Assembly: GCF_042242105.1 (NCBI RefSeq)
Contig: NC_092033.1
Coordinates: 5,148,908-5,212,907, forward strand
Source of the DNA: Pempheris klunzingeri
Taxonomy: Eukaryota > Chordata > Actinopteri > Acropomatiformes > Pempheridae
Direction of reading: 5' to 3'
DNA: 64,000 nt
This document shows, in pieces, positions 14,194-26,939 of this stretch. The first letter of the stretch is position 1; each line of letters starts with the position of its first letter. A program made the position numbers and the translations under genes. The notes below the pieces were generated by a model. That model had not been told where the DNA came from and made no database searches. It worked only from the letters and a program-made list of their open reading frames with translations.

Positions 14194-16770
14194 TCTGGGT
14201 ATATTTTTCTTATTACACCAAGGTAAACCAGAAATAAAAAAATTATACAAATTATCATTCAAATTCAGAACTCTTTCTTATGAATTTCCTGCTCACAGAA
14301 ATAGATACTGTTGGCTTCATGTAGACGTACTTGCGTGCCTCATGTTACCCTGTGACACCCAGACAGCTCCAGACGTGTGTGCGCGCGTGTGTGAAGTCTG
14401 AAGTATGTGTGTGCAGACTTGTGCTCGATATGAAATCAAACAAACACTCTCTCCGGAGCGTTCCTGAACCCTTACTCAGCTGAATCCGATATAGGCGACT
14501 GAAATGAACGTGTCACTCAGTCAAATCAGTGCCTAGATTCAGGAAACAAGAAGAGAACAAAGTTGAAATGACAGGATCCTTCCTTCCTGAGAGGTTGCAG
14601 TTAAACTAAAACAAGGCTTCACATCACCACTAACCCCCCCCCTCCACCAGCACCGTCCTTGTATGAAGTGTGGGTCCTGATGGGGGCTGGGGTGCGAAGG
14701 GCTCCTATCTGGGCCGAGTTAGGTCACACAGGCCCATCCAGGCTGCAGTGGCTCTGTGACGTGGCATAAAACTAGAACCAACAGCAGGTCCGAACCCTTT
14801 AAGAGGTGGTACCACTCCCTGAGAACGCCAGAGACCTGCATGTAAGCTGGTGTTTGATAAGAGCTGCAAAAATAATCATTTATTAATGTAGGAGGACCCC
14901 GAAATGTGGGCAGCATGCAGCTGAGAATCAGGAGACACGTGTGTGTTTGTGTTGGGAGGAGGGGAGAAGAGGGGTAAGTTTCACATGTAACAAAAAAAAA
15001 AAAAAATGCATCTGAAAATATATTTATCTTTTTAGCCTGTTTGCAATTTGCTTTTTTTTGTATCATTAATAACGAGTAATTCCAGAGTAACAGTGTGTAC
15101 AAAAATGACAAATGTTTGAGCCGAAATGTCGCAGCTTTGAGAGCCCTTAACTTCATATTCAGAGCGTTTCTCCCACGTCATCTAGCACTGCAGAAAACGT
15201 CGATGCCTCACAATGAAAATTGATTAAATGCAAGCTTGAATAAGACCAAGGTAGAAAGGACTGCAGCATCAGTTTTTGTTGTAAATTAAATTTTGCCATG
15301 CTCCGGACAGTTATTACAAATTATAGAAAAAAGCCCTCTTTGCCAAGGATCAGAGTGGCGTTTCTTTGTTCCCTGGACAATAATTCCCTGTAATTACATT
15401 TTTTTTAATGTCCTCGAGATGGGCAGTGTATTCTGTTAGCTAAATTAGAAACCAAACTTTTCTAATAAACCTGGCAGTTGCAAAATGACCTAGAGAGGGG
15501 AGTCTCATGGTTAACTGAAAGTAGGACGACGATTCTCCCAAAGCACTGCCCTTACTTTAATGAGAGAAGAGCTGTGAAAAAGGACGAACTGTGAAGCCGT
15601 CAAAGTGCTGCTTCTTTGGGATTTATTATCTGTTTGGCTGTTTTAAAAGCTGTTTAGGACACTTGTCTCTAGCGAGCGCAGGTTCATTGCGTCTCTCCTC
15701 TTTTCCAACCTTTGCTCTGCTCTGCTCTGCTGCCGAATAGGCTCCGTCCACACAGGGAGGCTCAGTTTCCAGAGGTGAGTGGCTTAATGATTATCAAAGA
15801 AATACATTTCAATCAAAGTGCTCAGTTAGTACCCATGTTAAGTGGGAACTGTGTTCGGAAAACACTCGAGAAGCGTTATTATGACCTCACAGGCTTATAC
15901 TGCTTTGTTTATTTAGTTCAGTCAGGTGCTTTGTCCTCTTGTGCATTTGTAATATACAGGTTTGGAAAAAAACATTTTTATGCAGTAAAAAAACTGCATA
16001 CATGTATTTAATGCTTCAAGTTCAAATGTGAAATAATAAATAAAAACATAGGATCTAAGCAATCCGCTGCAATAATAGCTACATTTGAAGATTTGAAGAG
16101 GAGGATTTTTTTTAAATTACACATTCAAAATGTTCAAAAGTTCTAAAACTCAAATGATTTTGTACACACAGATGGCTGCTTATTTTCCTGACAATTACTA
16201 TGTATTTTTAGTGTCTTGCCTTTCTGAAGAGATCTAAAGTTTCACAAGAATGTGTTGTGACACCCCACATAACAGCCCTCTCAATACACTTTTAATTGCA
16301 CAAGCTGACAGAGAAAATTCAGATTCCTGTTTATTCTTATTTCAACTTAAACTGCTGCCTGTCTAGTTTATAAAAATGCCACCTCTGTATTTTTCAACAA
16401 TAATTCTGGCTCTATATTTATTAATGTCATTTAGTCCTGAGAAAGCTTTGATTGAGAAGAAGTGCACTGCGTTTTTCCACTTTGCTACATTACTTTCCAG
16501 AGTTCAGCTAATGAAAAGAAGTCAAAGCTAAATTTACATGGAAAGTTTGTCTGGCAGAATGCAGGAAAAACAAAATAATTTTCATTTTGTTGTTGAAATA
16601 TGCTGATTTATTTCAGAATAAAAGTTTGTTGTTTTGCAAGGGTCCCTTTTTGGGGGGGAAAAATCAAACCTGCATTTTCTTTGATCATATTAGATTGCAT
16701 GAAAATTTTTAATTGCATTTTCCAACTTTGTCTTTAAAATAAACTCCTATATTCTGTCAACGAATTCATG

Positions 16771-16835
16771 AATTCATTCAGGGTTTTTTAAAAAACTGGG
16801 GAAAAAAGAATCTTTTTTTAATCCCTGAATGAATT
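16771..16835. repeat. Perfect 13-bp inverted repeat forming a hairpin
   Basis: The arms aattcattcaggg (16771-16783) and ccctgaatgaatt (16823-16835) are exact reverse complements, separated by 39 nt of A/T-rich sequence that can pair further. It is not a recognised microRNA. It may be a small MITE remnant or chance. Confidence 0.5.
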
Positions 16836-16927
16836 TGAATTTTCCTTCTTTTTTACTGAACAGAATACTCACACTATATTACCAATTATTCATTAAATGG
16901 CTTTTTAAAAACTTTTTGTTAATTTTA

Positions 16928-16939
16928 TACACACACACA

Positions 16940-17020
<81 letters not shown>

Positions 17021-17038
17021 TCTCTCTCTCACACACAT
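16928..17038. repeat. Compound microsatellite (CA)n(TC)n(AC)n
   Basis: Uninterrupted CA at 16929-16940, TC at about 16943-16977, AC at 16981-17017, then short TC and CA runs. Confidence 0.95.
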
Positions 17039-18854
17039 ATGGTTTCTCTTTTCCTGTTCTTCAAATAATTGTATTCAGTGTATGTCAATTATGTGAAGAA
17101 AGAAAGAAATGATCTAATATGTCGAGACTCTTTCTTTTCTCATTCTGGCATGAAATAATTATATTTCAGACTCATTTTAAACTTCGAAAACACTGAAATA
17201 CCTTATTTGTCCGAAGCATCTCTTGAGCAGTAGGACGAAATCATGAAATATGATATGAACAAATGAAAGTGAGCGAAAAAGCGTACAGTCTGTCCGCAGG
17301 CTTCGTTCCTCGTCGTTGACAGACTGCAGGGGGTTAAACTCTGTTTCTGTTTGGTCCCAAAGTGACTGAAGGAATTCATGTCTGTGTCTCCTACTGTCAG
17401 ACCATTCTAGGTTTCTCTTCTGGTCATTTGTTAAAGAGAAAACTCTGCTTTACATACGGTGAACAACGCATAGCGGTTTGGGAAGTTATAAGCAGTGTTT
17501 GAGTGATTGCGTCACTCGGGCCGCCATGTTGTCTCCTCCTGTCCTCCATTTTGTGATTCTGTCTCAGCTCTTGCTCACCTGCTTTTATCGAAGTTTTCCC
17601 AAAGTCTCTCTGGCTCTTCATCAAAGTGGGAAAAAAAATATTGTAACGACTTTACAGCATTACATTTAATTTTTCTCTACAACATCCAAAGGTTTTTGTT
17701 TTAATATTGAGACAGCTAACCCGATAGCTGATGACTCTGCTTTTCCCTTAAAGTACCCTCCTAAAAAGCTGAAATCTACCAACTGCTGCAAGAAGATGAA
17801 AGCTGTGAGAACAGGTCCTCAAAAGGAGGACTGTCTTTTTTGCCTTAAAACGATTAGCTTGTGTGATCAGCAACACCCGTGTCAGAGGTTCCATGTGAGG
17901 TTTTACAGCTCTGTAGTGTGAGCGACTGTGACCCGTAGCTCCATAATGGCCGCCGGGGGTCATGGAGGTTAATAGAGACTGATGTATGAGGCCCCAGAGT
18001 GACATCCCAAAGGGGATGGCCCCTTAATCCTTATTAGGCCTGTGTGTTAGTGATCCTTACCTTTCAAAGCAAACAGCACGCTCCCTTTGCCGTGGGGCCC
18101 CGGCCTGCCCCCGGCGTTACACTTCTGACCCCAGGGTCGTGGCCTTTGTTCAGAACCCTTCAGAGACTGACCTCAGGGGTCACGGCTGTAATAGAGAAGT
18201 TGTCGAGGCGCGTGCTGCTGAGGGGCCCCTCGACAGACCACCTCGTAGAGGGAGCCGACGCGCCGCACTGGTCACCGAAGAGAGGAGGAAGTGTGTGTGT
18301 GTGTGCGTTCGCCGGAGTGTGAATGTATGGATGGCTGTGAGTTAAAGATTCAAAATACAACAGGAGTTTTATGTGTGAATTATTACAATTCAGGACAAGC
18401 TTTAAGTTTGTAATAAGTCCTGAACTTTGGCATTTAAATGCAAGAAGTCATGTTTACTTCAGAGAAGGTCACTTTTCTCTTTCCTGACGTTCTCAGGTGG
18501 TTCTACCGATTTAACTGCATCTTATTCACAGCTCACTCAAAACTACAAGCAATTCACTGAAGAAAAAGCCTTTTTGGTGCAGAAATGGATGATAAATTAT
18601 AATTTTTTGGATTGCTTTGCTGTGCCTAATGATGAATTTCCTCTTAGAGAAAGCTGTTGGTTATCTTATCTTATTATTTCTTTTATCTTATCTTTTTTAC
18701 TTTCTATTAAAAAACAATAATTCATTATTCAGTACAATTCATGTTGTGATTTGTCTATATTTATACTGTGTTTCTTGAGCACTGAAAATATTGTGGCTCA
18801 CATTATTCTCAAGTACTGCTTGTGTTGCTTGTCCCAGGGCAGCACAGCACCAAG

Positions 18855-18855
<1 letters not shown>

Positions 18856-18893
<38 letters not shown>
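18856..18893. repeat. (TG)n microsatellite
   Basis: About 19 uninterrupted TG units. Confidence 0.95.
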
Positions 18894-18896
<3 letters not shown>

Positions 18897-21469
18897 TATA
18901 TATGTAGTCTGTGTTTGTTGATTGGTCGTGTTTGTCGCAGTGTGTTCGCAGGATGATTCATAAGGATGTGACGGTGCTGAGGGTCTGATAAGACCACTGA
19001 ATCAACAACTCCAGTGTTTCAGCCCAGGAGCTGTAACTCATTTCGACTTTGAGACGTTCACTGCCGTGTTGCCACTATGCGACATGAGTTGTGCATCACT
19101 GACACGTGTATTGCATTTATTTGAAAGTGTTGTGCGTTTAATTTGCATCCCCTTTGCATCTTTTTTGCTTTTTGAAGACGTGAGCGATGGTTTGGTAAAA
19201 CCTAATCTCTTCTTTCTTTACCTACAGCTGTATTTATCAAATACGAACAATGAAATATGCTTTCACACACTGTCAATAAATGTGTGCTAAGGCAGAGCAC
19301 GGCTTGAGTTTAACCTGGAGACGAAGGGGCTTGATGAAAAAAAAAAATTGTGGTTGTGGACTCTTGGAGGTGTCATAAATGAGGTTGTTAATATTGGAGT
19401 TTCATCAATGGCAGCATTACGCAGGCCGCTCCTGCAGGGGCGAGGCCGCGCAGAGGGCTACAGTGTCAGAAGTTGGCAGCTGAGCCAAAACCAGAGTCGT
19501 ATCCTCAAGTGAACTCTCCACGACGTACGGTGCAACAGGCTCTGCCAAGTTTTTTGAATTCCTGCCACATGTTAGATGGTAAACAACTGACTAGCAGAAA
19601 CAGCGTCTCAGATGAGGAGGGCTAAGGGACTCTTCAGATTGCTGATGAAACATGCATTTGTTTACACTATTGTTTGATTTATATTCAGCATGCAGTTGTA
19701 GTGGCGTTTTTATGCTCGGAGCGATTGCAATTGGTTCAAAGACGTGGCGAGATGTGACGTCACAGGATTCAGTCTGATGACTGTTCTGTGCTCGATCCGT
19801 TTGTCTTATCTAAAGACACCAGTGAATTCATATCTTGACGAAAAGCACTCAAATCGTTGAATTCCTGATGCTGAACCCCTGTAGGAACTCGGTTTCTGTC
19901 TCACTCGTGCTCATTTTTCACAACTGGAAGTTTTCGTGTTTGTACATTGTGTGTTTTTGATATGCGGATGGTGCAGCAGAACACAGGGAATCTGAGTTTC
20001 ATTTGAGTCTGTGGAAAGCTGAGGAGAGTTAGGCAAGACAAGTGCACTCACTCTCTGTCTCTGCCTCTCTCTCTCTCTCTGGGTCCGTCCTCTGAGGTAC
20101 AAACACACACACACAGCAGTGTAACGCCTTTTCTTTCAGCCTCCAGGACTGAGAGTGAGGAGGTAGGAGAGACTGCAACTAACCAAGCGGCCATATTAGT
20201 TCGCTGTTCAATCGCTCATAGTCGCTCTGGTCTTCGTCCGTTTCTGCACAGTAAAAAACACACATGAGAAAACGGTTGCGTGTTTGTAGGAAGGTTTTCC
20301 CACCTCGATGTGTTTCAGTGTTCCAGTTCCCCTTTAGACTGTATGTGAGCAATAAAGACAGATTGAAATCAAGACCAGCTAGCTGTGCTCCATGATGTGA
20401 GATCTGTCGTTTCTTTGGACAGTTTTCCCTTTTTCCCCTCTCTTTTGTGCGGCTGCTACTTTGGGGAGAGAGGAGGGGAAAAAATTTGCCTGTGTTGAGT
20501 TCTGGGTTTCTTTTGGGAAAGAGAAGACTGGAGGGGAGGGGAATGGCGTCCGAAAGGGAGGAAGTTGTTTTTTTTTGCCATGGGGGAATCTGTTGCAAAC
20601 AGCTAAGGGGCATTACAGCACTTTGGCCACAGAGAGAAGGGAGGGAAGTCGGGTGGAAACCGGACGGGTGTGAATAACCTTCAACAGGCAGAGGTTGGTA
20701 GGTGTGCATGAGACAGGGAGGGAGAAAAAGACAGCAGGGGTGGTATCTGGCACAAAAAAAACCTAAAAAAGGTCCTCCTCATGCGGGCTTAAATTAACAT
20801 TAGCTGTTCAGAGCTGGGCTGTTTAATACTGTAGGCTATAACAGTGCTACTGAAAGGACAAGAAAGGGTGGGAGACAGAATAGGCTGGACATTGAAGGGA
20901 AGGCGGAGGGGGAAGGAGGGTGCAGGACACGAGTGGAGTCATCAGCAGAGTCCATTTTATCGTTCGGTTACTGCCCGACATTTCTCCTCTCCTTATTCGC
21001 ACGCAGGACCGCTGCTGCTGCTGCAGATCGCAGCAAGGCGAGGGTGGCCTAGTAATGGCACATGGCGGGCGCACTGCGGTAAATATTTCAGGATTTTACA
21101 GCATGGTTCACTGTTGCAATCCTGGTAGGGCAGTCGTACCCAGGTGCTTATCTGGCTTTGATTGCGTGCCAAAGCCGTCAGTGTAGCTTTTCAACTCATT
21201 AATGTGTCTGTGGTGGAGAAAAGGAAGCAACCACGACAAGATTCACCAGTGATCACGCCAGGCGCTCTTTTTCGGCCTTTATCTGGGGGAACGCCGTTGC
21301 CTCTGTTGCCCCGTGGAAGTTTGGTGATAAAAGACATGTAGGTCAAAGCCAAACATCAGTTATTAAACTCAAAGCAGCACCAGCTCTGAAATAAAAAGAT
21401 AAATCGTTAATCTTTACCATGAAGTTACGTGTTTCAATTTGTCCCCAAATCCTTTAATCATTTGTGAAT

Positions 21470-22340
21470 GTGTGTTCACTGCTGTGACTCTCCTCCTCAG
21501 GAGAAGTGCACTGTGCCCCCCCACCCCCAACAACCCCCACCCCACCCCACCCCACCCCACCTTGTGCATGCGCACGTTGCGCCGGGCCGGTGATGAAAAC
21601 GCGTAGTGTGCACGCACTCCCACACGTCCCTGTTTCATCATCAGCTGAGCTCTTTCTCCTCCACTCACAGCTCTTCTCCCCTCCCTCTCTCTCCCCCTCC
21701 CCTCTCGGCTCTTGCTTCTTTTTCTATCCATCGCTCTCCTCCTCCTCTCTCCCTGGGTCCCAGCCACATGCGAGAGGGTAGACTAGGACGCTGCAGCTCT
21801 GAAAAAAAAAAAGAGGGGAAAAACGCTCTGCTGCTATTTCTACAGGCGGGCCCTCCCCTTTAGCTAGTCTGTGCCAAAAGAGGGAGGGATTTTTTACTAC
21901 TCCCAGTCCCAGGATTTTAACCCTCTGCCTGCTCTCGCTTCTCTCTGCAAGATCTGCTCCTCAATATCATGCAACAAGTGGCTTTGCTTCACTCCTACTT
22001 CGACATCGCTGCGCCATTTGCGAAGACGTTTTTTGGGACCCCCCCCTTTTCTTCACTTGGTGGGCTCTGCTCACATGCATTTGGTCAGTTTTTGCTGCTT
22101 CTGGGTTGTTGTCAGTAGAGTTAAACTGGACTGGGTAGAATCAGTGGTTTTGGTTCGTGCCTCACTGTGATGCGAAGGCTTTTCGAGCACGTGCTCCTTG
22201 GTTGCTCGCCATGCTTCCTTTTCTCGTGAGTCCTCCCTGAAGCTGAGGACAAAGACAACAGTTTGTTTTTAGCGTTTTGTTTGACCAACTGCTCGATGTC
22301 CCTTTACCTTTTGCATGTGTCTTGGTTTCAACAGATGATT
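21470..22340. promoter_or_regulatory. GC/CT-rich promoter-like region
   Basis: Compared with the flanks this stretch is rich in GC and CpG. It holds a C-run array (21515-21561) able to form a G-quadruplex on the minus strand, a near-consensus NRF1-type word (tgtgcatgcgca, about 21563-21574), and several pyrimidine tracts. No TATA box or recognisable coding exon was found. It could be the promoter of the let-7 primary transcript or of an unseen gene; this is inference from composition only. Confidence 0.3.
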
Positions 22341-22439
22341 TCTCATGCATTTTCCTGTGCTCTTATCTCCTTTGCCCTCCTCCTTCCTAAACCCTTTCCA
22401 TCTCTAAACCTCTCCCTCTTTTGGGTTTTCTGCCCCACC

Positions 22440-22535
22440 CTCTCTTCCTCACGCTCTCTCCCCCTCTCTCTCTCTCTCCTTCTTTCTCTCTCTCTCTCTC
22501 TCTCTCTCTCGCTCTTTTGCTCTCTCTCTCTCTCG
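22440..22535. repeat. (CT)n-rich low-complexity tract
   Basis: Long CT/TC runs with few interruptions. The apparent open frames over it on both strands (Ser/Leu-rich on +, Arg/Glu-rich on -) are repeat artefacts. Confidence 0.9.
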
Positions 22536-23423
22536 TGGGCAGTCTCCAGTGAAAGGGGAGCACGAGGGCGGAGCAGCAACGGGGCTTTTTCTGGGACAGG
22601 TGCCAATTCTAAACAAAAGACACAAAAAGCCAAAAAAGAGTGAGATAGTTCCCAACGACAGGAAAAAAGTGGCATGTTTCAAGAACTGATTTGTAGTAAT
22701 AACGTGTGTGCATGTGTAACTATTCTCCTCTTGCAGGACTTTTTTTTTTGTATTGCATGAGTGAGTAGCAGCGGAGATCTCTTCCCCCCTCTCTGCTCTC
22801 TTGCTCCCGTGAAGGCATTTGAGTTTCGAGCGGGGAAAAGAAGGAGGGGCGGGTGGAGTTGGGAAGGGGCAGTGGTAGGCGGAGCCTCGCCTCCTCTCCT
22901 CCCTGTCGAGTCTTCTGCATTATTCATATGCCCGGGCCAGTGCTGCAATCTGACTGGCTGCCTGGCTTAGCATTCACCCGACATTCAGCGGCTCTGTTTG
23001 CTAACATTCCTCATTCAAAGCCTTGTTAACTGCCAGACGGGAGGAACACGCGACTCCATGGGAAACCCACATGGCCTCCTTATTGTGGCGGGCCCTGACA
23101 GTCTCAGACTAGGAGGTGGCAGACAGGGGAGAGCGAGGGGAGCCGGTTTGTAAATATTAGAAAGCAGTTAGCTGAGGTTAGGCAGGTTACCCGAGGCTTA
23201 GAGACGGGTTTGGGGTAAGGTGGCCAGATTGACAGGATAAAACCCAGACAGAGGGGCAGACAGATGGGCAGACAGACATTTAGACAAGGCGTTGAGGCAG
23301 ACAGGGAGGCTGGCACTTTCTGGGACTCTGAATGGGTCTCTCGTTGGCGTGCCCGCCTACTCCTTGCAGGGAGTGCAGAGCTGTGTGACTGAATCCGAGC
23401 TCCTTCTCTGCCCTTCTCTACAG

Positions 23424-23553
23424 AGAGGATATGTGGACATACTGTGCACAGCTACGGAGGGATCCAGCACAATGAGCGGCAGGGATTTCGGCGCTTTACC
23501 CCGGATAGCTGATGACTGTGGTGTGTGTGCCAGTTGCCTCAAAGTCTCAGTGG
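23424..23553 (+). ncRNA. Candidate spliced exon, possibly of the let-7 host transcript
   Basis: A pyrimidine tract and acceptor (cttctctacag, ending 23423) open a 130-nt segment that closes at a consensus donor (gtaagt at 23554). An ATG at 23472 begins a reading frame that stays open to the donor and leaves in phase 1. That phase is compatible with two further exon-like segments at 27602-27652 and 30001 onward. It lies about 7.2 kb upstream of let-7a on the same strand. I know of no protein family that fits, so a non-coding host RNA is as likely as a coding exon. Confidence 0.3.
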
Positions 23554-24033
23554 GTAAGTCATAGAGGGTGTGGGTGTGGAGGTAAGTGTGTGTGTGTGTG
23601 TGTGTGTGCATGTATGCCTGTGTATGTGTGTGTGAAGCATGAGCACATGCAGTGGTTTCCTTTTGAAGAAACGATACACAGATATGAAACAAACGCCTCA
23701 GTGCGGCTTCGTTAGGCCCGATCTCCATGTTCGTGTGTTTAAACGTTCAGTCTGGGTGTTGTTTCCTTCAGGGCGACATGACTATCCAGAGAGAGGAGGC
23801 TTAACTGAATATAGGCAAACCGGGAGGGAAACGTGGCATGGGCTTTGAATTTCAGACGAAACCGAGCTAATCTCTCCTCTGGTGCGTTCCTACCTGTAGT
23901 TTTGCACTCCAGGTCGCCTTTTGTGTGTGTGGAAGAGAGACGGTTTTGGAGGGAGCAGAGAGGGACTAGTGCTGTAATGTTGGGCCGAGGGCCAGACAAG
24001 GCCTGCTACACAAGGCCGAGCCCCACCACAACG

Positions 24034-24039
24034 CTCCCT

Positions 24040-24082
<43 letters not shown>

Positions 24083-24100
24083 CCTCTCTCTCTCTCTCTG
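24034..24100. repeat. (TC)n low-complexity tract
   Basis: A run of ctccctctc words grading into uninterrupted TC repeats. Confidence 0.9.
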
Positions 24101-24778
24101 TCTGTCTCAGTCTTTCTGTGTCTCTCCCCTTTTCTCTCCCGGTCATCTATCAGAAAACTACTAACTGCGATTCGCATTTTGAGTCAGCCTCATTAAAACC
24201 TCATCAAAGTGAATATTTGCAACGTTTTCGGTTTGTAATAGAAGGTTAAACATTGGAAAATGGGTCATTGCTGACACGTGGCCACACGTAGCGTTGATAT
24301 AGTTCGAATAGGCCTTTTGGACATATCGTTCATTGTGCTTTATAACCAATGTTGCTCAAATATAAAGCTTTGGTTATCATTTTATAAAACATTTTCTTTA
24401 CACACGTTAACGGGAAAAATGCTTCAGGGTATTAAGCCGCAGACATTTCTCTCTTAAGTTTGATTATACGCTTTCAGGAATTAAATTCAAAGCACTGCAG
24501 CCTGAACACACAGTATTTGGTTATATATTTGAGCCAGAATACAGCGATATGTTTTTATAAAGAATTAATAAAAGTTGTATTGTCATTAACACACCTCCTT
24601 CATCCCTGAGGAAGAATATCAACTCTAATTTTGTCTGTATAATGTCATATTTTCCACATAATTAAAAAACTCAATATGCCACACCCCCCATCGATTCCTT
24701 CTCGTATGGCAGCTTTTAATTTTCGCCCATAAATAATTTTTTTTTAACGAGCGCTAATTGAAAAATCTTAAATTTTTT

Positions 24779-25060
24779 CCATATATGGCTCCATGTTGAA
24801 CACCTCAGCCCATCAGAGTCTGCAGTGACCAATAGGTAGGAGTGGAGGCAGTGTGAATCATCACAGATAGCTCTAGTCATCCCACCTACATCCTACGTTA
24901 CACACGGGCTGGTGCGAGCTCCGCCATCACTGTCACCCCGGCAGGAAACCCTAACTTTGCCTCCCGCATTAGGTGTGTCCGAACCCCTCCTCTGAGACCC
25001 TCAGCTCAGAGTTCATACGTCAGCATTTGGGGAAGGAACACGTCATCGCTGAACACCAAT
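24779..25060 (+). promoter_or_regulatory. Promoter-like motif cluster: CArG box, two NF-Y CCAAT boxes, two CRE half-sites
   Basis: A perfect SRF CArG box (CCATATATGG) lies at 24779-24788. CCAAT boxes in full NF-Y context lie at 24829-24833 (gaccaatagg) and 25056-25060 (accaatcgg). CRE half-sites occur at 25016-25022 (tacgtca) and 25041-25045 (cgtca). The density within 280 bp, followed by a donor-like site at 25190, suggests a promoter or enhancer. Being upstream of let-7a/let-7b on the same strand, it may drive the primary microRNA transcript; that link is inference. Confidence 0.4.
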
Positions 25061-25089
25061 CGGCTCTCAAGGTGCAGCAGTAAAACCTG

Positions 25090-25189
25090 CAGCAGTCAAA
25101 TGAGGGCTGCGATTGTTTTTCGATTTTTTTCTCTGCTCTTCTTTTCTCGTTCCTTCTACTTCTACTTGATCCCATCGAAGACATAAAAG
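25090..25189 (+). ncRNA. Candidate first exon downstream of the CArG/NF-Y cluster
   Basis: About 30 nt after the second CCAAT box the sequence runs into a segment ending AAAG with donor gtaata at 25190. It holds a 28-codon hydrophobic mini-ORF from the ATG at 25100 (begins MRAAIVFRFF) that stops before the donor. The start coordinate is arbitrary because no TSS can be seen. It could be an alternative first exon of the let-7 host RNA. Confidence 0.2.
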
Positions 25190-25971
25190 GTAATATTTGA
25201 GTCGTGCTGCTCTAAATCAAACGCATTTCGCGGGATCAGCGCGATTAACACACGTTTCATTACCAAGAACCCGTCGATTGTTTTATTAACTTTTGAAAAA
25301 CATCAAATGTTTTTTAGCATTTTCCCTCTGAAATGGACGTGTTTCAAAGTGTAAAATATAAAATCTGTGCTCTATTTATATCGTAAATAACGAAGCCGTA
25401 CAGTAAATTTCCTTAAAATATCAGCAATCATAGAAGGAAAATTTCATCACTAGAAGACAAGAAAAAACAAACCTGGTTAGATATCGGAATTCATAAAAAT
25501 GACATATTCTTCACACAAACCTGGCAAACAGTAAGTTTCAATTTGTTGTGGGATTTTTTTTTACAGTACACAGATTTTACATTATAAACGATAGACCTCG
25601 GAGGCGTCCTGCGTTGTTTTTTAAGTGAATAAAGTGAAGTAGGAAGTGTTCATTTTTCCTCCACACTGAATCTACAAGCCTGGCTTATAAAACCAAAAAC
25701 ACCCATGATGTGTTACAGCATGTTATAAAACAGCAAAACCGAAGGAAATGTGAACGCTAACACAAAGTGCATCAGACCACGTCTCGAACCAGACACGCAG
25801 ACCGCATGCACACACGATCACAAACACTCACACAGGCAAACAACCCAGACACGTTTGATGCTATGTACCCCACAATGAACCCTAGCTCCTAAGATGAATG
25901 GGGTTCCCACGCCTCTCCCAAGGAGTGCAGGGCACAGCCTCCTCCTCTGAGCATTCACACACACAGACAGG

Positions 25972-25995
25972 CACACACACACACACACACACACA
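25972..25995. repeat. (CA)n microsatellite
   Basis: CA repeat with shorter interrupted CA runs on both sides (25947-26004). Confidence 0.9.
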
Positions 25996-26370
25996 TACAC
26001 ACACAATGCCCGCACTACAGATGGCCACACAGCCTTACTCAAACTCACACAGGTGCATTTGAGTATAATACAGAGGCACACACACTCGCAGTGGAAAAGC
26101 ACAAGGAGACATTTTAAAGGCACACACAGACATACTTAAAATATTGATTACTATTCAGAGCACTTCCAGCCATGATGAGCGTGTCGATTTTAAAGATGGA
26201 GCGAGACACTGGGATCTTTATTACTAGTACTTCAACAATGTGCCTTAAACAGCAACTTTTAATCTGTCGAGCAGCAAACAGGAAGGTAAATGAGGTATGA
26301 GACGTATTTTGGGTTTTTTTTTTAATTTCAGTTCCATTTCACTTCATTTCACTTACACCTCCTCTTGTTT

Positions 26371-26372
<2 letters not shown>

Positions 26373-26456
<84 letters not shown>
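26373..26456. repeat. Compound microsatellite (TG)n(GA)n
   Basis: About 29 TG units run directly into about 12 GA units without spacer. The same compound layout recurs at 62380-62432. Confidence 0.95.
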
Positions 26457-26560
26457 ATGTGTGTCAGTCATAAGGGTTTGTTTTGCAGGGAGAATTTAAA
26501 TGAAGCAGAAACAAAAGTTCGTGGGAAAATCGAACATTCGAACATGTCTTAGAGAGAGAC

Positions 26561-26588
26561 TGTGTGTGTGTGTGTGTGTGTGTGTGTG
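26561..26588. repeat. (TG)n microsatellite
   Basis: 14 uninterrupted TG units. Confidence 0.9.
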
Positions 26589-26873
26589 GTTTTCACAGGA
26601 ATATATGTATACATATAGAAAATTGGCTCGGTTTCAGACTTCAAAATCTGAATGTTAAGTTAAGTTTTTAAAAATGTTGGTATTAATTTTGTATAATTTT
26701 TTGAAAAACATGAGGTTGTTTTTTTGAAAATCACGTCACATTATTGTTTTTTTTATTCTCATGGAAAAAATATGCCCCTAACTCAGTGTTACAATATAAA
26801 CAATATATCTTAATGTATGATGAATTCATTCTTTTTAATTATACTTTTTCTAAAATGACTTTCACTTTGACAC

Positions 26874-26878
<5 letters not shown>

Positions 26879-26937
<59 letters not shown>

Positions 26938-26939
26938 GT
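26879..26939. repeat. (TG)n microsatellite with one interruption
   Basis: TG array broken once by TT near 26918. Confidence 0.95.

Larger units (their letters stand above)
8870..20000. other. Intergenic, microsatellite-rich, no gene recognised
   Basis: I found no exon with family resemblance on either strand. Visible items include TG/CA arrays (about 10265-10290, 10844-10876, 14153-14191, 18856-18893), a compound CA-TC-CA array at 16929-17038, a T tract near 10578-10594 and an inverted repeat at 16771-16835. The open frames seen here run through repeats or lack domain features. Confidence 0.55.

Noticed and set aside
22263..22682. Overlapping ORFs rich in Ser/Leu (+) or Arg/Glu (-)
   Set aside because: They are translations of the (CT)n tract at 22440-22535 in several frames.
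23472..23553. CxxC zinc-finger start (CGVCASC) in the candidate exon
   Set aside because: The two cysteine pairs resemble the start of a CXXC domain, but the following exon lacks the remaining cysteines.
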